A stretch of DNA of 64,000 bases from Xenophilus aerolatus (GTDB taxonomy: Bacteria; Pseudomonadota; Gammaproteobacteria; Burkholderiales; Burkholderiaceae_C), in NCBI GenBank assembly GCA_030418545.1, contig QAIB01000003.1, forward strand, positions 523,560 to 587,559, written 5' to 3'. Both the position numbers and the translations under genes were made by a program. Shown here one piece after another: positions 18,094 to 27,136 of the stretch. How positions within the stretch are numbered: the stretch's first letter is position 1; the number at the start of each line of letters is the position of its first letter. The notes under the pieces are model-generated. The model searched no databases. It saw nothing but the letters and a program-made list of their open reading frames with translations, and was not told the DNA's origin.

Positions 18094-19422
18094 ATGCTTC
18101 GGCCTTTTCCTTTGTTCCATCGTTCGTCCACGTTGGCCCCGGCCCACGTCGGCCTTGCCGTCCTTCTCGCGGGATGTGCGTCTTCGCCACCGCCCGTCCC
18201 GCCGCCGGCCGCACCCGTTGCCGCCGCCCCTGCGCCCGCCCCGAGCGCGCCGGCACTGCCGCCGGCCAGCCCCGCGCTGCCGCCGCAGGACGCCACGCTG
18301 CAACAGCGCTTCGCCGCCTGGCTTGCCGACTACCGCAGCTTCGCCCGCGCCAGCGGCGTGAGCGATGCCACCCTGCAGTCCGCGCTCGACGGCGCCCAGT
18401 ACCTGCCCCGCGTCGTGGAACTGGACCGCGCACAGCCCGAATTCACGCGTGCCGTGTGGGACTACCTCGACACCGCCGCCAGCACCGAGCGCGTCGCGCG
18501 CGGCCAGCAGCAGGGCGCCCTGGCCCGGGCCGACATCGACGCCGCGGCCGCGCGCTATGGCGTCCCGGCCGAGGTGCTGCTGGCGATCTGGGGCATGGAA
18601 AGCAACTTCGGCAGCAACTATGGAAGCACGCCCACAGTCGATGCGCTGGCCACGCTGGGCTTCGACGGCCGCCGTGGCGACTGGGCGCGCAAGGAGCTGC
18701 TGGCGGCGCTGCAGATCCTCGACCGGCGCGACATCGATCGCGCCCACATTGTCGGCTCCTGGGCCGGCGCGATGGGCCAGACGCAGTTCATGCCCTCGAC
18801 CTTCCTCACCTACGCCGTGGACGCCGACGGCGACGGCCGGCGCGACATCTGGGGCAGCATGGCCGACGTCATGGCCTCGACCGCCAACTTCATGGCGCGC
18901 TCCGGCTGGCGCAGCGGCCAGCCCTGGGGCCTGGAGGTGAGCCTGCCGCCGGGATTCGACCCCGCGCGCGCCGATCCGTCGCTGCGCCAGGCGGCCAGCC
19001 AGTGGGCGGCCGAGGGCGTGCGTGCCGCCGATGGCCGGCCGCTGCCCGAGCTGCCCGAGGCCGAGCTGCTGTTGCCCGCCGGCGCACGCGGCCCGGCCTT
19101 CCTCGTCGGCCCGAACTTCCGTGCCCTTCTGCGCTACAACAACTCGACCAGCTACGCGCTCGGCGTCGGCCTGCTGGCGCAGCGGCTGGCCGGCGGACCC
19201 GGCGTGCAGGCCGCCTGGCCGCGCGACCTGGTGCCGCTGTCGCGCAGCCAGGTGACGGCGTTGCAGACCGCCTTGAACACGCGGGGCTTCGACACCGGCA
19301 CGCCCGACGGCGTGATGGGCCCGGCCACGCGCCGCGGGCTGCGCGACTGGCAGCGCAGCGTCGGCCTGCCGGCCGATGGTTACCCCACCACCGAACTGCT
19401 GCAGCGGCTGCAGGCGCCCTGA
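18094..19422 (+). CDS. lytic murein transglycosylase B-type lipoprotein with peptidoglycan-binding domain
   Basis: A 442-residue periplasmic, probably lipid-anchored enzyme cleaving peptidoglycan glycan strands. The lipobox VLLAGC places the modified Cys at 28; a Pro/Ala-rich linker runs to about 65. The SLT_2/MltB catalytic domain follows, with the acid Glu169 in AIWGMESNFGSNYGS and the GAMGQTQFMPSTFL motif. A PG_binding_1 domain closes it (about 383-440, TRGFDTGTPDGVMGPATR). ATG at 18094 is preferred over GTG at 18079 because GGAG at 18081-18084 is correctly spaced for the ATG. Confidence 0.93.
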   Translation: MLRPFPLFHRSSTLAPAHVGLAVLLAGCASSPPPVPPPAAPVAAAPAPAPSAPALPPASPALPPQDATLQQRFAAWLADYRSFARASGVSDATLQSALDGAQYLPRVVELDRAQPEFTRAVWDYLDTAASTERVARGQQQGALARADIDAAAARYGVPAEVLLAIWGMESNFGSNYGSTPTVDALATLGFDGRRGDWARKELLAALQILDRRDIDRAHIVGSWAGAMGQTQFMPSTFLTYAVDADGDGRRDIWGSMADVMASTANFMARSGWRSGQPWGLEVSLPPGFDPARADPSLRQAASQWAAEGVRAADGRPLPELPEAELLLPAGARGPAFLVGPNFRALLRYNNSTSYALGVGLLAQRLAGGPGVQAAWPRDLVPLSRSQVTALQTALNTRGFDTGTPDGVMGPATRRGLRDWQRSVGLPADGYPTTELLQRLQAP

Positions 19423-19437
19423 GCGCGCCGCCGGCGC

Positions 19438-20304
19438 TCAGCGCCGCGGCCGGGGCGCTTCCAGGTAGGCGCCTGTGTCGAACAGCCGGCGCTCGGCCTC
19501 GTCGATGCGCCGTACCGCGCCCTTGCCTGCCCGGCTGGCCAGAAGCTCGACCAGCGCCTCGGCCAGCGCCATGCCGGCCGCCACCGAGGGGAAGAACGAC
19601 GGACTGTGGATGGTGAAGAGCAGCGTTTCCTGCGCCAGCAGCGACAGGGGTGAGGCCGCGCTGTCGGTCAGCGCCACGATGCGGCAACCGGACTCCCTGG
19701 CCGCCTCGGCCACCTGCAGCGCCTCGCGCGAGTAGGGCGCGAAACTGGCCACCAGCAGCACGTCGCCCCTGGCGAAGGCGCGCTGCTGCATCTCCAGCAC
19801 GCCGCCCTGGCCGTCGACCAGGTGCACGGTGGGCCGGAACAGCCGGTACTGGTAGACGAAGGCAAAGGCGATCGGGAAGCAGGCGCGAAAGCCCGCCGCG
19901 TGCACGGCCGGTGCCTTCTCGACCAGCGCGCACACCCGGTCGAGCGCGCCCGCGCTCTGGGCCTGCGTGGCCTCGAGGTTGCGGCGCTGCACCTCGAACA
20001 TCTCCTGCGTCAGGCCGCCGTCCCCGGCACGGCCGATGAGCCGCTTCGCGCGGGCCCCATAGGCCTGGCCGCCCAGGCCCATGTCGGCCGCGAAGGCGGC
20101 CTTGAGCGGCGGCCAGCCTTCGAAGCCCAGGTGCTGCGCGAAGCGCACCAGCGTGGCCGGCGTGGCCCCGGCATTCACGCCCACGCTGCGCATCGAACTG
20201 GTGACGACCTCGGCCGGGTGATCCAGCAGGTACCTCGCTACCTGCTGCAGCGCGGGGCTCAGGTCGGCAAAGCGCTGGCGGATCTGGTCCTGGATCGAAG
20301 TCAT
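19438..20304 (-). CDS. MurR/RpiR-family transcriptional regulator
   Basis: A 288-residue regulator: an N-terminal HTH_6 domain (1-77, with LSPALQQVARYLLDHPAEV and the ATPATLVRFAQHLGF recognition region) and a C-terminal SIS domain (about 120-260) that normally binds a phosphosugar or related effector. It is divergent from the aminotransferase gene, with two GAAC-N4-GTTC sites in the shared spacer. The gene set it faces suggests an amino-acid-derived inducer rather than a sugar phosphate; that is inference. Confidence 0.9.
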   Translation of the reverse strand: MTSIQDQIRQRFADLSPALQQVARYLLDHPAEVVTSSMRSVGVNAGATPATLVRFAQHLGFEGWPPLKAAFAADMGLGGQAYGARAKRLIGRAGDGGLTQEMFEVQRRNLEATQAQSAGALDRVCALVEKAPAVHAAGFRACFPIAFAFVYQYRLFRPTVHLVDGQGGVLEMQQRAFARGDVLLVASFAPYSREALQVAEAARESGCRIVALTDSAASPLSLLAQETLLFTIHSPSFFPSVAAGMALAEALVELLASRAGKGAVRRIDEAERRLFDTGAYLEAPRPRR

Positions 20305-20365
20305 GGCGGCGAGGGCAGGGTGGAACGAATGTACCGGAATCGACACGCCTGTTTCGCTGACGCAG

Positions 20366-20413
20366 TTGACGGAACAAATGTTCCATATAAGAATTGGGCC
20401 AGAACATTGGTTC
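20366..20413 (+). promoter_or_regulatory. promoter with two GAAC-N4-GTTC operators
   Basis: GGAACAAATGTTCC (20371-20384) is an inverted repeat with a 2-bp spacer; GAACATTGGTTC (20402-20413) repeats the GAAC-N4-GTTC pattern with centres 30 bp apart, close to three helical turns. A TTGACG box (20366-20371) and a TATAAG/TAAGAA box (20386-20393) suggest the first operator lies in the promoter spacer and the second near the transcription start, a repressor layout for the adjacent RpiR protein. Confidence 0.65.
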
Positions 20414-20435
20414 CATCAGCCCGATCACTCCGCCC

Positions 20436-21770
20436 ATGACGCACGTCTTCCACCGTCACCTGCACCAAACGCCGCCCGTCGCCGCTTCTGCGCAGGGCCT
20501 GCACATCCGCGACGCCCAGGGGCGCAGCTACCTCGATGCCTCCGGGGGCGCCGCCGTGTCATGCCTCGGCCACGGCCACCCCGACGTTCTCGCCGCGATG
20601 CACGCGCAGATCGACACGCTGCCCTATGCGCACACCAGCTTCTTCACCACCGAGGTGGCGGAGCGACTGGCCGACGAACTGGTGCGTACGGCGCCGGCCG
20701 GCATGCAGCACGCCTACCTGGTCAGCGGCGGCTCGGAGGCGGTGGAGTCGGCCCTCAAGATGGCGCGCCAGTACTTCGTCGAGATCGGCCAGCCGCAGCG
20801 CACGCACTTCATCGCGCGCCGGCAGAGCTATCACGGCAACACCCTGGGCGCGCTCGCAGTGGGCGGCAACGCGTGGCGGCGCGAGCCTTTTGCGCCCATC
20901 CTGGTGCCGGTCACCCACGTGTCGCCCTGCTACCCGTACCGCGAGCAGCGCGGGGGGGAGAGCCCGCAGCAGTACGGCCAGCGCCTGGCCGACGAGCTGG
21001 AGCAGGCCATCCTGGCCCAGGGGCCCGAGCGCGTGATCGCCTTCGTCGCCGAGACCGTCGGCGGCGCCACGGCCGGTGTGCTCACGCCCGTGCCCGGCTA
21101 CTTCAAGGCCGTGCGCGCGGTGTGCGACCGCTACGGCGTGCTGCTGATCCTGGACGAGGTGATGTGCGGCATGGGCCGCACCGGCACCCTCTATGCCAGC
21201 GAACAGGAAGACGTGGTGCCCGACCTGGTCACGATCGCCAAGGGCCTGGGCGGCGGTTACCAGCCGATCGGCGCGGTGCTGGCGCAGCAGAGGATCGTCG
21301 ACGCCATGTCGCAGGGCAGCGGCTTCTTCCAGCACGGCCATACCTACCTGGGCCACCCGGTGGCCTGCGCGGCGGCACTCGCGGTGCAGCGCGTGATCCA
21401 CCGCGATGGCCTGCTGGCCAAGGTGCGGGCCGACGGCGAGGTCTTCGGGGCCACGCTGCGCGACGCGCTGGGCAGCCACCCGCACGTGGGCGACGTGCGC
21501 GGGCGCGGCTTCTTCTGGGGTGTGGAGCTGGTGGCCGATCGAGCGGGCAAGACGCCCTTCGATCCGGCCCGCAGGGTGCATGCCGCGATCAAGAAGGACG
21601 CCATGGCGCGCGGCCTGCTGTGCTACCCCATGGGCGGCACGGTCGACGGCCGGCTGGGCGATCACGTGCTGCTGGCGCCGCCCTTCATTGCCACGCGCGA
21701 CGAGCTCAAGCACGTCGCGACGCTGCTGGCCGAGTCGGTCGATGCAGTCACGCGGGCAGCGATGCGCTGA
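20436..21770 (+). CDS. class III PLP aminotransferase (aspartate aminotransferase family)
   Basis: A 444-residue fold-type I class III aminotransferase. Signatures are YLDASGGAAVSCLGHGHP near the N-terminus, SGGSEAVESALKMARQY, the motif LLILDEVMCGMGRTG with the PLP-pyridine Asp, and the Schiff-base Lys in TIAKGLGGGYQPIGA (about residue 270). Relatives act on omega-amines, GABA-like compounds or beta-amino acids; the specific substrate is unknown. It starts an operon with the broken receptor gene and the racemase-like gene, under the divergent RpiR regulator. Confidence 0.9.
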   Translation: MTHVFHRHLHQTPPVAASAQGLHIRDAQGRSYLDASGGAAVSCLGHGHPDVLAAMHAQIDTLPYAHTSFFTTEVAERLADELVRTAPAGMQHAYLVSGGSEAVESALKMARQYFVEIGQPQRTHFIARRQSYHGNTLGALAVGGNAWRREPFAPILVPVTHVSPCYPYREQRGGESPQQYGQRLADELEQAILAQGPERVIAFVAETVGGATAGVLTPVPGYFKAVRAVCDRYGVLLILDEVMCGMGRTGTLYASEQEDVVPDLVTIAKGLGGGYQPIGAVLAQQRIVDAMSQGSGFFQHGHTYLGHPVACAAALAVQRVIHRDGLLAKVRADGEVFGATLRDALGSHPHVGDVRGRGFFWGVELVADRAGKTPFDPARRVHAAIKKDAMARGLLCYPMGGTVDGRLGDHVLLAPPFIATRDELKHVATLLAESVDAVTRAAMR

Positions 21771-21829
21771 CCCCGCCTGCCTCCTTCTTTTTTCCCCTTC
21801 TTTCTTCCACTCTGACGAGGAGCTTTGCC

Positions 21830-22997
21830 ATGCTTCGGATTCGCCCTGCCTCCCCCGTGCTGCTGCTCGCCCTGTGCGTGGCGGCCGCCTCGCCCCTGGC
21901 CGCCCATGCGCAGGAAGGAACGCTCAAGAAGATCAAGGACACGGGCAGCATCACGCTGGGCCACCGTGAATCGTCCTTCGGCTTCTCGTACAACGACGGC
22001 GGGCCCACGCCGGTGGGCAGTGGGCCTGCTCGCGCTCTGTAAGGGGATCGCGTTGCTTCGCCAAGGGGCTGGATGCAAGGCGCCCGTGCGCAGCAAGGCT
22101 CGCGCCTTGCAAGCGCGGGCAACGCCGCAGACGGTCCCTTGGCGAAGCAACCCGAAGGGAAGCTCATCCCAGCCCGCCCTTCGGCGTTGCGCTTCTGGTG
22201 CGTGTGGACACACGCACGGCGTCGCGCGCCTTGATGGGCGGGCTGGGATGAGCTTCGCGACCCCATACAGAGCGCGAACAGGCCCAGGCATCGACATCTG
22301 CATGAAGATCGTCGACGCGGTGAAGGCCGAGCTCAAGCTGCCCAGGCTCGACATCCGGTACCAGCTCGTCACCTCGCAGAACCGCATCCCGCTGGTGATG
22401 AACGGCACCGTGGACATCGAGTGCGGCTCCACCACCAACCTGGTCGAGCGCCAGAAGCAGGTCGCGTTCTCGCCCGACATCTTCCGCTACAACGTGCGCA
22501 TGCTGGTCAAGGCCGACTCGGGCATCCGGAGCATCGCCGACCTGCAGGGCAAGAGCGTGGTGACGACCACCGGCACGACCTCCTTTCGCCTGCTGCGCGA
22601 AGCCGACAAGGGGCGCAACCTCGAGATCACGCCGATGGCCGGCAAGGACCATGCGGACTCCTTCCTGCTGGTGGAGAACGGGCGCGCGCAAGCCTTCGTG
22701 CTCGACGACATCCTGCTTGCAGGACTGCTCGCGACGGCGAAGAACCCGAAGGACTTCCTGATCACCGGCGAAGCGCTGCGCACCGAGAACCAGTCACTGA
22801 TGCTGCGCAAGGACGACCCCGCGTTCAAGGCCCTTGTCGACCGCGTGGTCACGGGCATGATGAAATCCGGCGAGATGGAGAAGCTCTACGCCCGGTGGTT
22901 CACCTCGCCGATCCCGCCCAAGGGCGTGAACATCAACTACCCGCTCAACGTCGAGACGAAGGAGGCCTTCGCCAACCCGTCCGACAAGGGCATCTGA
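21830..22997 (+). pseudogene. gltI: glutamate/aspartate ABC transporter periplasmic receptor, disrupted
   Basis: The gene codes for a GltI-like periplasmic binding protein. The first 63 codons (signal peptide, then GHRESSFGFSYNDGGPTPVG) are intact from ATG 21830, preceded by GAGGAG. A palindromic insert (22021-22286) then adds a stop at 22040 and shifts the frame by +1. The remainder resumes at about 22287 in another frame with GIDICMKIVDAVKAELKL, TSQNRIPLVMNGTVDIECG and an intact C-terminus. The two parts together match full family length, so the gene is inactivated only by the insert. Restart of translation downstream would lack export. Confidence 0.9.
22021..22286. mobile_element. MITE-like palindromic insertion in the receptor gene
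   Basis: A 266-bp non-coding insert. Its ends are inverted repeats of about 30 bp (left TGGGCCTGCTCGCGCTCTGT, right end inverted TGGGCCTGTTCGCGCTCTGT). Nested inside are perfect inverted pairs at 22052-22067/22136-22151 (16 bp), 22159-22179/22236-22256 (21 bp) and a palindrome at 22198-22217. No ORF for a transposase exists. Flanks share GGCA, but the target duplication is not unambiguous; the frame demands a net insertion of 3n+1 bases. Confidence 0.85.
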
Positions 22998-23009
22998 CCT
23001 GCAAGCACC

Positions 23010-23657
23010 ATGCGCATCGCCCTCATCCACGCCCTGGCCCATTCGGTGGCACCCATCAACGCCGCCTTCGCCCGCGACTGGTCCGAGGCGCAGCGGATGA
23101 ACCTGCTGGACGACAGCCTGTCGGCCGACCTGGCGGCCGGTGGGCGCGGGCTGGACGCGGCGATGCACGAGCGCTTCATGCGCCTGGGGCAGTACGCGGT
23201 CGACACCGGTGCCGACGGCATCCTCTTCACCTGCTCGGCCTTCGGGCCCTGCATCGAGGCGGTCGCGTGCGCCCATGCGCCGATGCCGGTGCTCAAGCCC
23301 AACGAGGCCATGATCGACGAGGCGGCACAGGGCGAGGGGCCGCTGGGGCTCATCGCCACCTTCGCGGCCACGCTGCGGTCGATGCCGCCTGAATTTCCGC
23401 CAGGCGTGACGCTGCACACCGCGCTGGCCGAGGGCGCGCTGGAGGCCCTGGACGCCGGCGACGCGGCGCGACACGACGCGCTCGTCGCCGAGCAGGCCGC
23501 GGCGCTGGCCGCACGCGGCTGCACGCGCATCGCGCTGGCGCAGTTCAGCATGGCGCGGGCACGCGCGGCCTGCGAGGCCGCCAGCGGGCTCGCGGTGCTC
23601 ACGACCGTCGACAGCGCGGTACGCGCACTCAGGCGCAGGTTGCTGAAGCCGAACTGA
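23010..23657 (+). CDS. aspartate/glutamate racemase-family protein
   Basis: A 215-residue protein of the Asp/Glu/hydantoin racemase superfamily. The first catalytic-cysteine loop is clear (Cys75 in [12 protein letters not shown]). The second loop, where racemases usually carry another Cys near residue 180, reads [13 protein letters not shown], with Ser at or near the position. That pattern suits a one-cysteine decarboxylase or isomerase-like member better than a two-base racemase. It follows the broken receptor gene by 12 bp and is probably the last gene of the aminotransferase operon. Confidence 0.8.
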   Translation: MRIALIHALAHSVAPINAAFARDWSEAQRMNLLDDSLSADLAAGGRGLDAAMHERFMRLGQYAVDTGADGILFTCSAFGPCIEAVACAHAPMPVLKPNEAMIDEAAQGEGPLGLIATFAATLRSMPPEFPPGVTLHTALAEGALEALDAGDAARHDALVAEQAAALAARGCTRIALAQFSMARARAACEAASGLAVLTTVDSAVRALRRRLLKPN

Positions 23658-23737
23658 CTTGCGCCCTCGCGATAATCGGCGCTCGCTTTGCGGCGCCCGG
23701 TGCGGTGCGCCGGGGCCCTCGAACAAGGAGCGTCAGT

Positions 23738-24562
23738 TTGGACATCGTTTTGCTGGTCAAGGCCGCGATCATGGGCATCGTGGAGGGGCTGACCGAATTC
23801 CTCCCGATCTCCTCGACCGGCCACCTCATCCTCGCCGGCGCGCTGCTGGGTTTCGACGACGGCAAGGCCAAGGTCTTCGACATCGCGATCCAGACCGGCG
23901 CCATCTTCGCGGTCATACTCGTGTACTGGCAGAAGATCCAGTCCACCGTGGTGGCGCTGCCCCGGCAGGCGAAGGCGCGGCGCTTCGCGCTCAATGTGCT
24001 GATCGCCTTCCTGCCCGCGGTGGTGCTGGGCCTGCTGTTCGGCAAGGTGATCAAGGAGCACCTGTTCACGCCCGTGGTGGTTGCCACCACCTTCATCCTC
24101 GGCGGCTTCATCATCCTGTGGGCCGAGAAGCGGCCACCGGGCGCGGTGCGCATCGAGAACGTCGACGACATGACGCCGCTGGACGCGCTCAAGGTCGGCC
24201 TGGTGCAGTGCTTCGCGATGATCCCCGGCACCAGCCGCAGCGGCTCGACCATCATCGGCGGCATGCTGCTGGGCCTGTCGCGCAAGGCGGCAACGGATTT
24301 CTCCTTCTTCCTGGCCATCCCGACCCTGATCGGTGCCGGCGTCTACAGCCTCTACAAGGAGCGTGCGCTGCTGTCGGTGGCCGACATCCCGCTCTTCGCC
24401 GTCGGGCTGGTGTTCTCCTTCCTCAGCGCCTGGGTGTGCGTGCGCTGGCTGCTGCGCTACATCTCCAGCCACAGCTTCGTGCCCTTCGCCTGGTACCGCA
24501 TCGTGTTCGGCATCGTGGTGCTGGCCACGGCCTGGAGCGGGCTGGTCACCTGGGCAGACTGA
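23738..24562 (+). CDS. uppP: undecaprenyl-diphosphatase
   Basis: A 274-residue polytopic inner-membrane enzyme of the BacA/UppP family that recycles the undecaprenyl carrier lipid for cell-wall synthesis and gives bacitracin tolerance. Conserved motif 1 is [14 protein letters not shown] (Glu16, Glu20, His29) and motif 2 is PGTSRSGST. Translation starts at TTG 23738, chosen because AAGGAG lies seven bases upstream and because family members begin at this MDIVLL-type helix. It has its own spacer from the preceding operon. Confidence 0.95.
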   Translation: MDIVLLVKAAIMGIVEGLTEFLPISSTGHLILAGALLGFDDGKAKVFDIAIQTGAIFAVILVYWQKIQSTVVALPRQAKARRFALNVLIAFLPAVVLGLLFGKVIKEHLFTPVVVATTFILGGFIILWAEKRPPGAVRIENVDDMTPLDALKVGLVQCFAMIPGTSRSGSTIIGGMLLGLSRKAATDFSFFLAIPTLIGAGVYSLYKERALLSVADIPLFAVGLVFSFLSAWVCVRWLLRYISSHSFVPFAWYRIVFGIVVLATAWSGLVTWAD

Positions 24563-24582
24563 GCGCGCAAGCTCTTCGAGAA

Positions 24583-24636
24583 AAATGCGGCTCAAACGCC
24601 CGCTGTTCCTGCGCCGACTGCTATCAGGATGAGAGC
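24583..24636 (-). repeat. GCTATC interspersed repeat, copy 5, minus orientation
   Basis: The palindromic head (24620-24636, GCTATCAGGATGAGAGC on the plus strand) overlaps the last codons and the stop of the sensor kinase; the GC-rich body runs left to about 24583 and ends in an A/T-rich run. It separates two convergent transcription units and may serve as their terminator. Confidence 0.65.
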
Positions 24637-26546
24637 AGATCCACCAGCAGGCTGACGGTGGTGCCACCCGGTTCGGACTGCCACTGCACCTGCGCGCCGA
24701 GTCGTTCGGCCCGCGCGCGCATGTTGCGCAGGCCGTTGCCGTCGTGCGCGCCGAGCGCCGCCTCCTGGAAGCCGCGCCCGTCGTCGCGCACATCCAGCCG
24801 CAGGTGGGTGCGGGTGCGCTGGATGTGGACGTCGACCTGGCGGGCGCCGCTGTGCTTGAGCGCGTTGGTCAGCGCCTCCTGCAGGAAGCGCAGCACGCCG
24901 ATGTTGAGCGAGGCGTCCAGCGTGAGGTCGTCCACCCCCGACAGGTGCCAGCGGCAGCGGATGCCGCTGGCTTCGAACAGTTCGGTGATGCGATGGCGCA
25001 GCGGCGCGATCACCTCGCCCAGCACCTGCAGGCCGGTCTGCTGGCCCGTGGCGTCGATGATCAGCCGCAGGTCATCGCGCAGGCTCTTGAGCATCGCGAG
25101 CATCTGGGCCTGCGGCACGGGCGCCGCGGCGTGCTCGAGGGTGGCGATGCTGCCCACCAGCATGCCGCCCAGCCCGTCGTGCAGGTCGCTCGCGAGGTTG
25201 ACCCGCTCGTGCGCGCGGGCGTGCAGCAGCTTCAGCGCATGTTCGCGCTCCAGGCTTTCGCGCAGTTCGGACTTGGCGCCCTCGACCTGGGCCAGCAGCC
25301 GCGCGTTGAAGCTTTCCGTGTGCTCCAGCGCATGGGTGAAGCGCCGCGCCAGCAGCAGGGCCACGCCCACCAGCAGCACATAGGACGCGATGCCCGAGTA
25401 GTAGATGCTGCTCTCGACGAGCTGCAGGAACACCAGCAGGTCGCGCACGGTGATGCCCATGATCAGCAGCAGGATCGGCACCAGCCCCGGCTGCGGGTGC
25501 GAGGCGCGCAGCAGGTTGGCGGCGCTGGACGTCAGTGCGGCACCGATCACGACCAGCGCGGCCACGCCGGTCCACAGGTCGCGCCGCAGCGCCATCTGGG
25601 TGCGGTCGACCGTCCACAGGTCGATGCAGCCCAGCGCGATCACGGCGAACAGGGCCCACTCGGTGCGCGGCAGCCGGCGATGCCGGTAACGCAGCACGAA
25701 CAGCACGAAGCACCCGGCGAAGGCCAGCAGCACCGAGGTGTTGGCGGCCTGCCAGGCGTCGGTGCTCGGCAGCGGCCAGGTCTCGGTCGCGACGTGGTTG
25801 TATTCGAACAGCAGCCAGAAGAAGGTCATCAGGCTGAACCAGCCGTAGGCCTGCTCGCGCGGGCGCATGGCCCAGAGCGCGCCGAAGAAGAGGGCGATCA
25901 CCAGGGCCACGGTCACGCCCACGAGCTGCAGGTCCTGCCGCGCCAGGTGCTCCACGCGATAGCGCGCGTGGACCCGTGCGGGATCGCCCACCGTGACCGG
26001 CGCCATGCCGCCCTGGTAGGCCGCCATGCCCGACACGCGGACCAGCACCGTGTTCTCGCCCGCCTGCAGCAGCGGTGGCACCAGCCGGCGGTACAGCGGC
26101 GAATGCCAGGCGCGCGAGAGCGGGTCCAGAAGGTGCGCATCGCGGTGCACCTCGATGCCGTTCACCCACACGGCGCTGGCCATGTTGGTCCAGGGCAGCA
26201 GCAGCCCGACGGGCAAGGCGGCGTCGGGCTGCTCCCAGCGCAGGCGATACCACACCACGCCGTCGTGGGCCGGCCACCGGCGCCCCCAGTTGTCGGGCAG
26301 GGCCACCGGGGTCCAGCCGTCCTCGGGCGGCGCGGCGTCGGCCCAACCGCCCGGCACCGCTTCGGCATGCCGCAGCGTCAGCGGCGAGGGGGCCCACGCC
26401 GAGCCGGCAACCGGATCGGCCAGCGCGCCTGTCGCCAGCAGCAGCCAGCCGGCGATCAGGAGAGCAAGCCGTGCCGCCGTGCCTGGAAGACGGCCTCGGT
26501 GCGCGAGCCCACCACCAGCTTGCGGTAGATGTTCTTGGTGTGGCAT
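24624..26546 (-). CDS. NarL-type sensor histidine kinase with periplasmic jelly-roll and 7TM region
   Basis: About 640 residues. A signal-like hydrophobic segment is followed by an extracytoplasmic beta-domain (GWTPVALPDNWGRRWPAHDG, a 7TMR-DISM extracellular type), then seven hydrophobic spans. The HisKA_3 box has the phospho-acceptor His in NLASDLHDGLGG, and the HATPase domain has NALKHSG and DDGRGF motifs. The only standard start before the signal segment is ATG 26546, which overlaps the response-regulator gene by 91 bp; a CTG at 26459 overlapping its TGA is an alternative. The stop lies inside an interspersed repeat. Confidence 0.85.
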   Translation of the reverse strand: MPHQEHLPQAGGGLAHRGRLPGTAARLALLIAGWLLLATGALADPVAGSAWAPSPLTLRHAEAVPGGWADAAPPEDGWTPVALPDNWGRRWPAHDGVVWYRLRWEQPDAALPVGLLLPWTNMASAVWVNGIEVHRDAHLLDPLSRAWHSPLYRRLVPPLLQAGENTVLVRVSGMAAYQGGMAPVTVGDPARVHARYRVEHLARQDLQLVGVTVALVIALFFGALWAMRPREQAYGWFSLMTFFWLLFEYNHVATETWPLPSTDAWQAANTSVLLAFAGCFVLFVLRYRHRRLPRTEWALFAVIALGCIDLWTVDRTQMALRRDLWTGVAALVVIGAALTSSAANLLRASHPQPGLVPILLLIMGITVRDLLVFLQLVESSIYYSGIASYVLLVGVALLLARRFTHALEHTESFNARLLAQVEGAKSELRESLEREHALKLLHARAHERVNLASDLHDGLGGMLVGSIATLEHAAAPVPQAQMLAMLKSLRDDLRLIIDATGQQTGLQVLGEVIAPLRHRITELFEASGIRCRWHLSGVDDLTLDASLNIGVLRFLQEALTNALKHSGARQVDVHIQRTRTHLRLDVRDDGRGFQEAALGAHDGNGLRNMRARAERLGAQVQWQSEPGGTTVSLLVDLLSS

Positions 26547-27136
26547 TCGACGGTGAGCCGGGAGATCGACAGCATCTCGGCCATTTCGCGGTTGCTCAGG
26601 CCCTGCGCGACCAGGCGCAGGATTTCCTTCTCGCGGCCGCTCAGCGACGGAGCCGGTGCGGCTTCCTTCGGCGCGGCGGCCGGCGCGGCGGGGGGCAGCA
26701 GCGCCAGGATGCGCCGCGCGATGAAGGGGTCGATGGGCGCGCCGCCGCGCTCGATGCTGCGAAGAGCCAGCGCCAGCTCGACGTCGTCCCGCTCCTTGAG
26801 CAGGTAGCCGATGGCACCGGCGCGCAGCGCGCCCACGATCACTTCCTCGGTGCGCCAGGCCGACACCACGACGACGGGCATCTGCGGACGGTGCGTGCGA
26901 ATCCAGGCGATGAGCTCGGTGCCGCTGCCGTCGGGCAGGCCGATGTCCACCAGCACCACCCCGAAGCGGCGGTCCGCGATGCGGTCGCGGGCCTGCGCCA
27001 CCGAATGGGCACGAACGATGCTTGCCGCCGGGCAGCCCACGGACTCGAGCACGGCGCCCAGTCGGCGCTGCATCGCGTCCTCGTCGTCGACCACGAGGGC
27101 CGGGCTGAGCGAGACGGGTTCCAACTCTTCCAACAT
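26456..27136 (-). CDS. LuxR/NarL-family response regulator
   Basis: A 226-residue regulator paired with the kinase downstream. The receiver domain (about 12-125) has the DDED acidic pocket, the phospho-acceptor Asp in VVLVDIGLPDG and Lys in YLLKE. The C-terminal HTH_LuxR domain reads SGREKEILRLVAQGLSNREM and LTVECHTKNIYRKL. ATG at 27136 is preferred over an upstream ATG at 27160 because GGAGAGG precedes it. The regulator gene comes first in the operon and overlaps the kinase gene. Confidence 0.9.
   Translation of the reverse strand: MLEELEPVSLSPALVVDDEDAMQRRLGAVLESVGCPAASIVRAHSVAQARDRIADRRFGVVLVDIGLPDGSGTELIAWIRTHRPQMPVVVVSAWRTEEVIVGALRAGAIGYLLKERDDVELALALRSIERGGAPIDPFIARRILALLPPAAPAAAPKEAAPAPSLSGREKEILRLVAQGLSNREMAEMLSISRLTVECHTKNIYRKLVVGSRTEAVFQARRHGLLS

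Noticed and set aside
22085..22260. A gene inside the palindromic insert
   Set aside because: All frames are short and the sequence is composed of inverted repeats, so it is structural, not coding.
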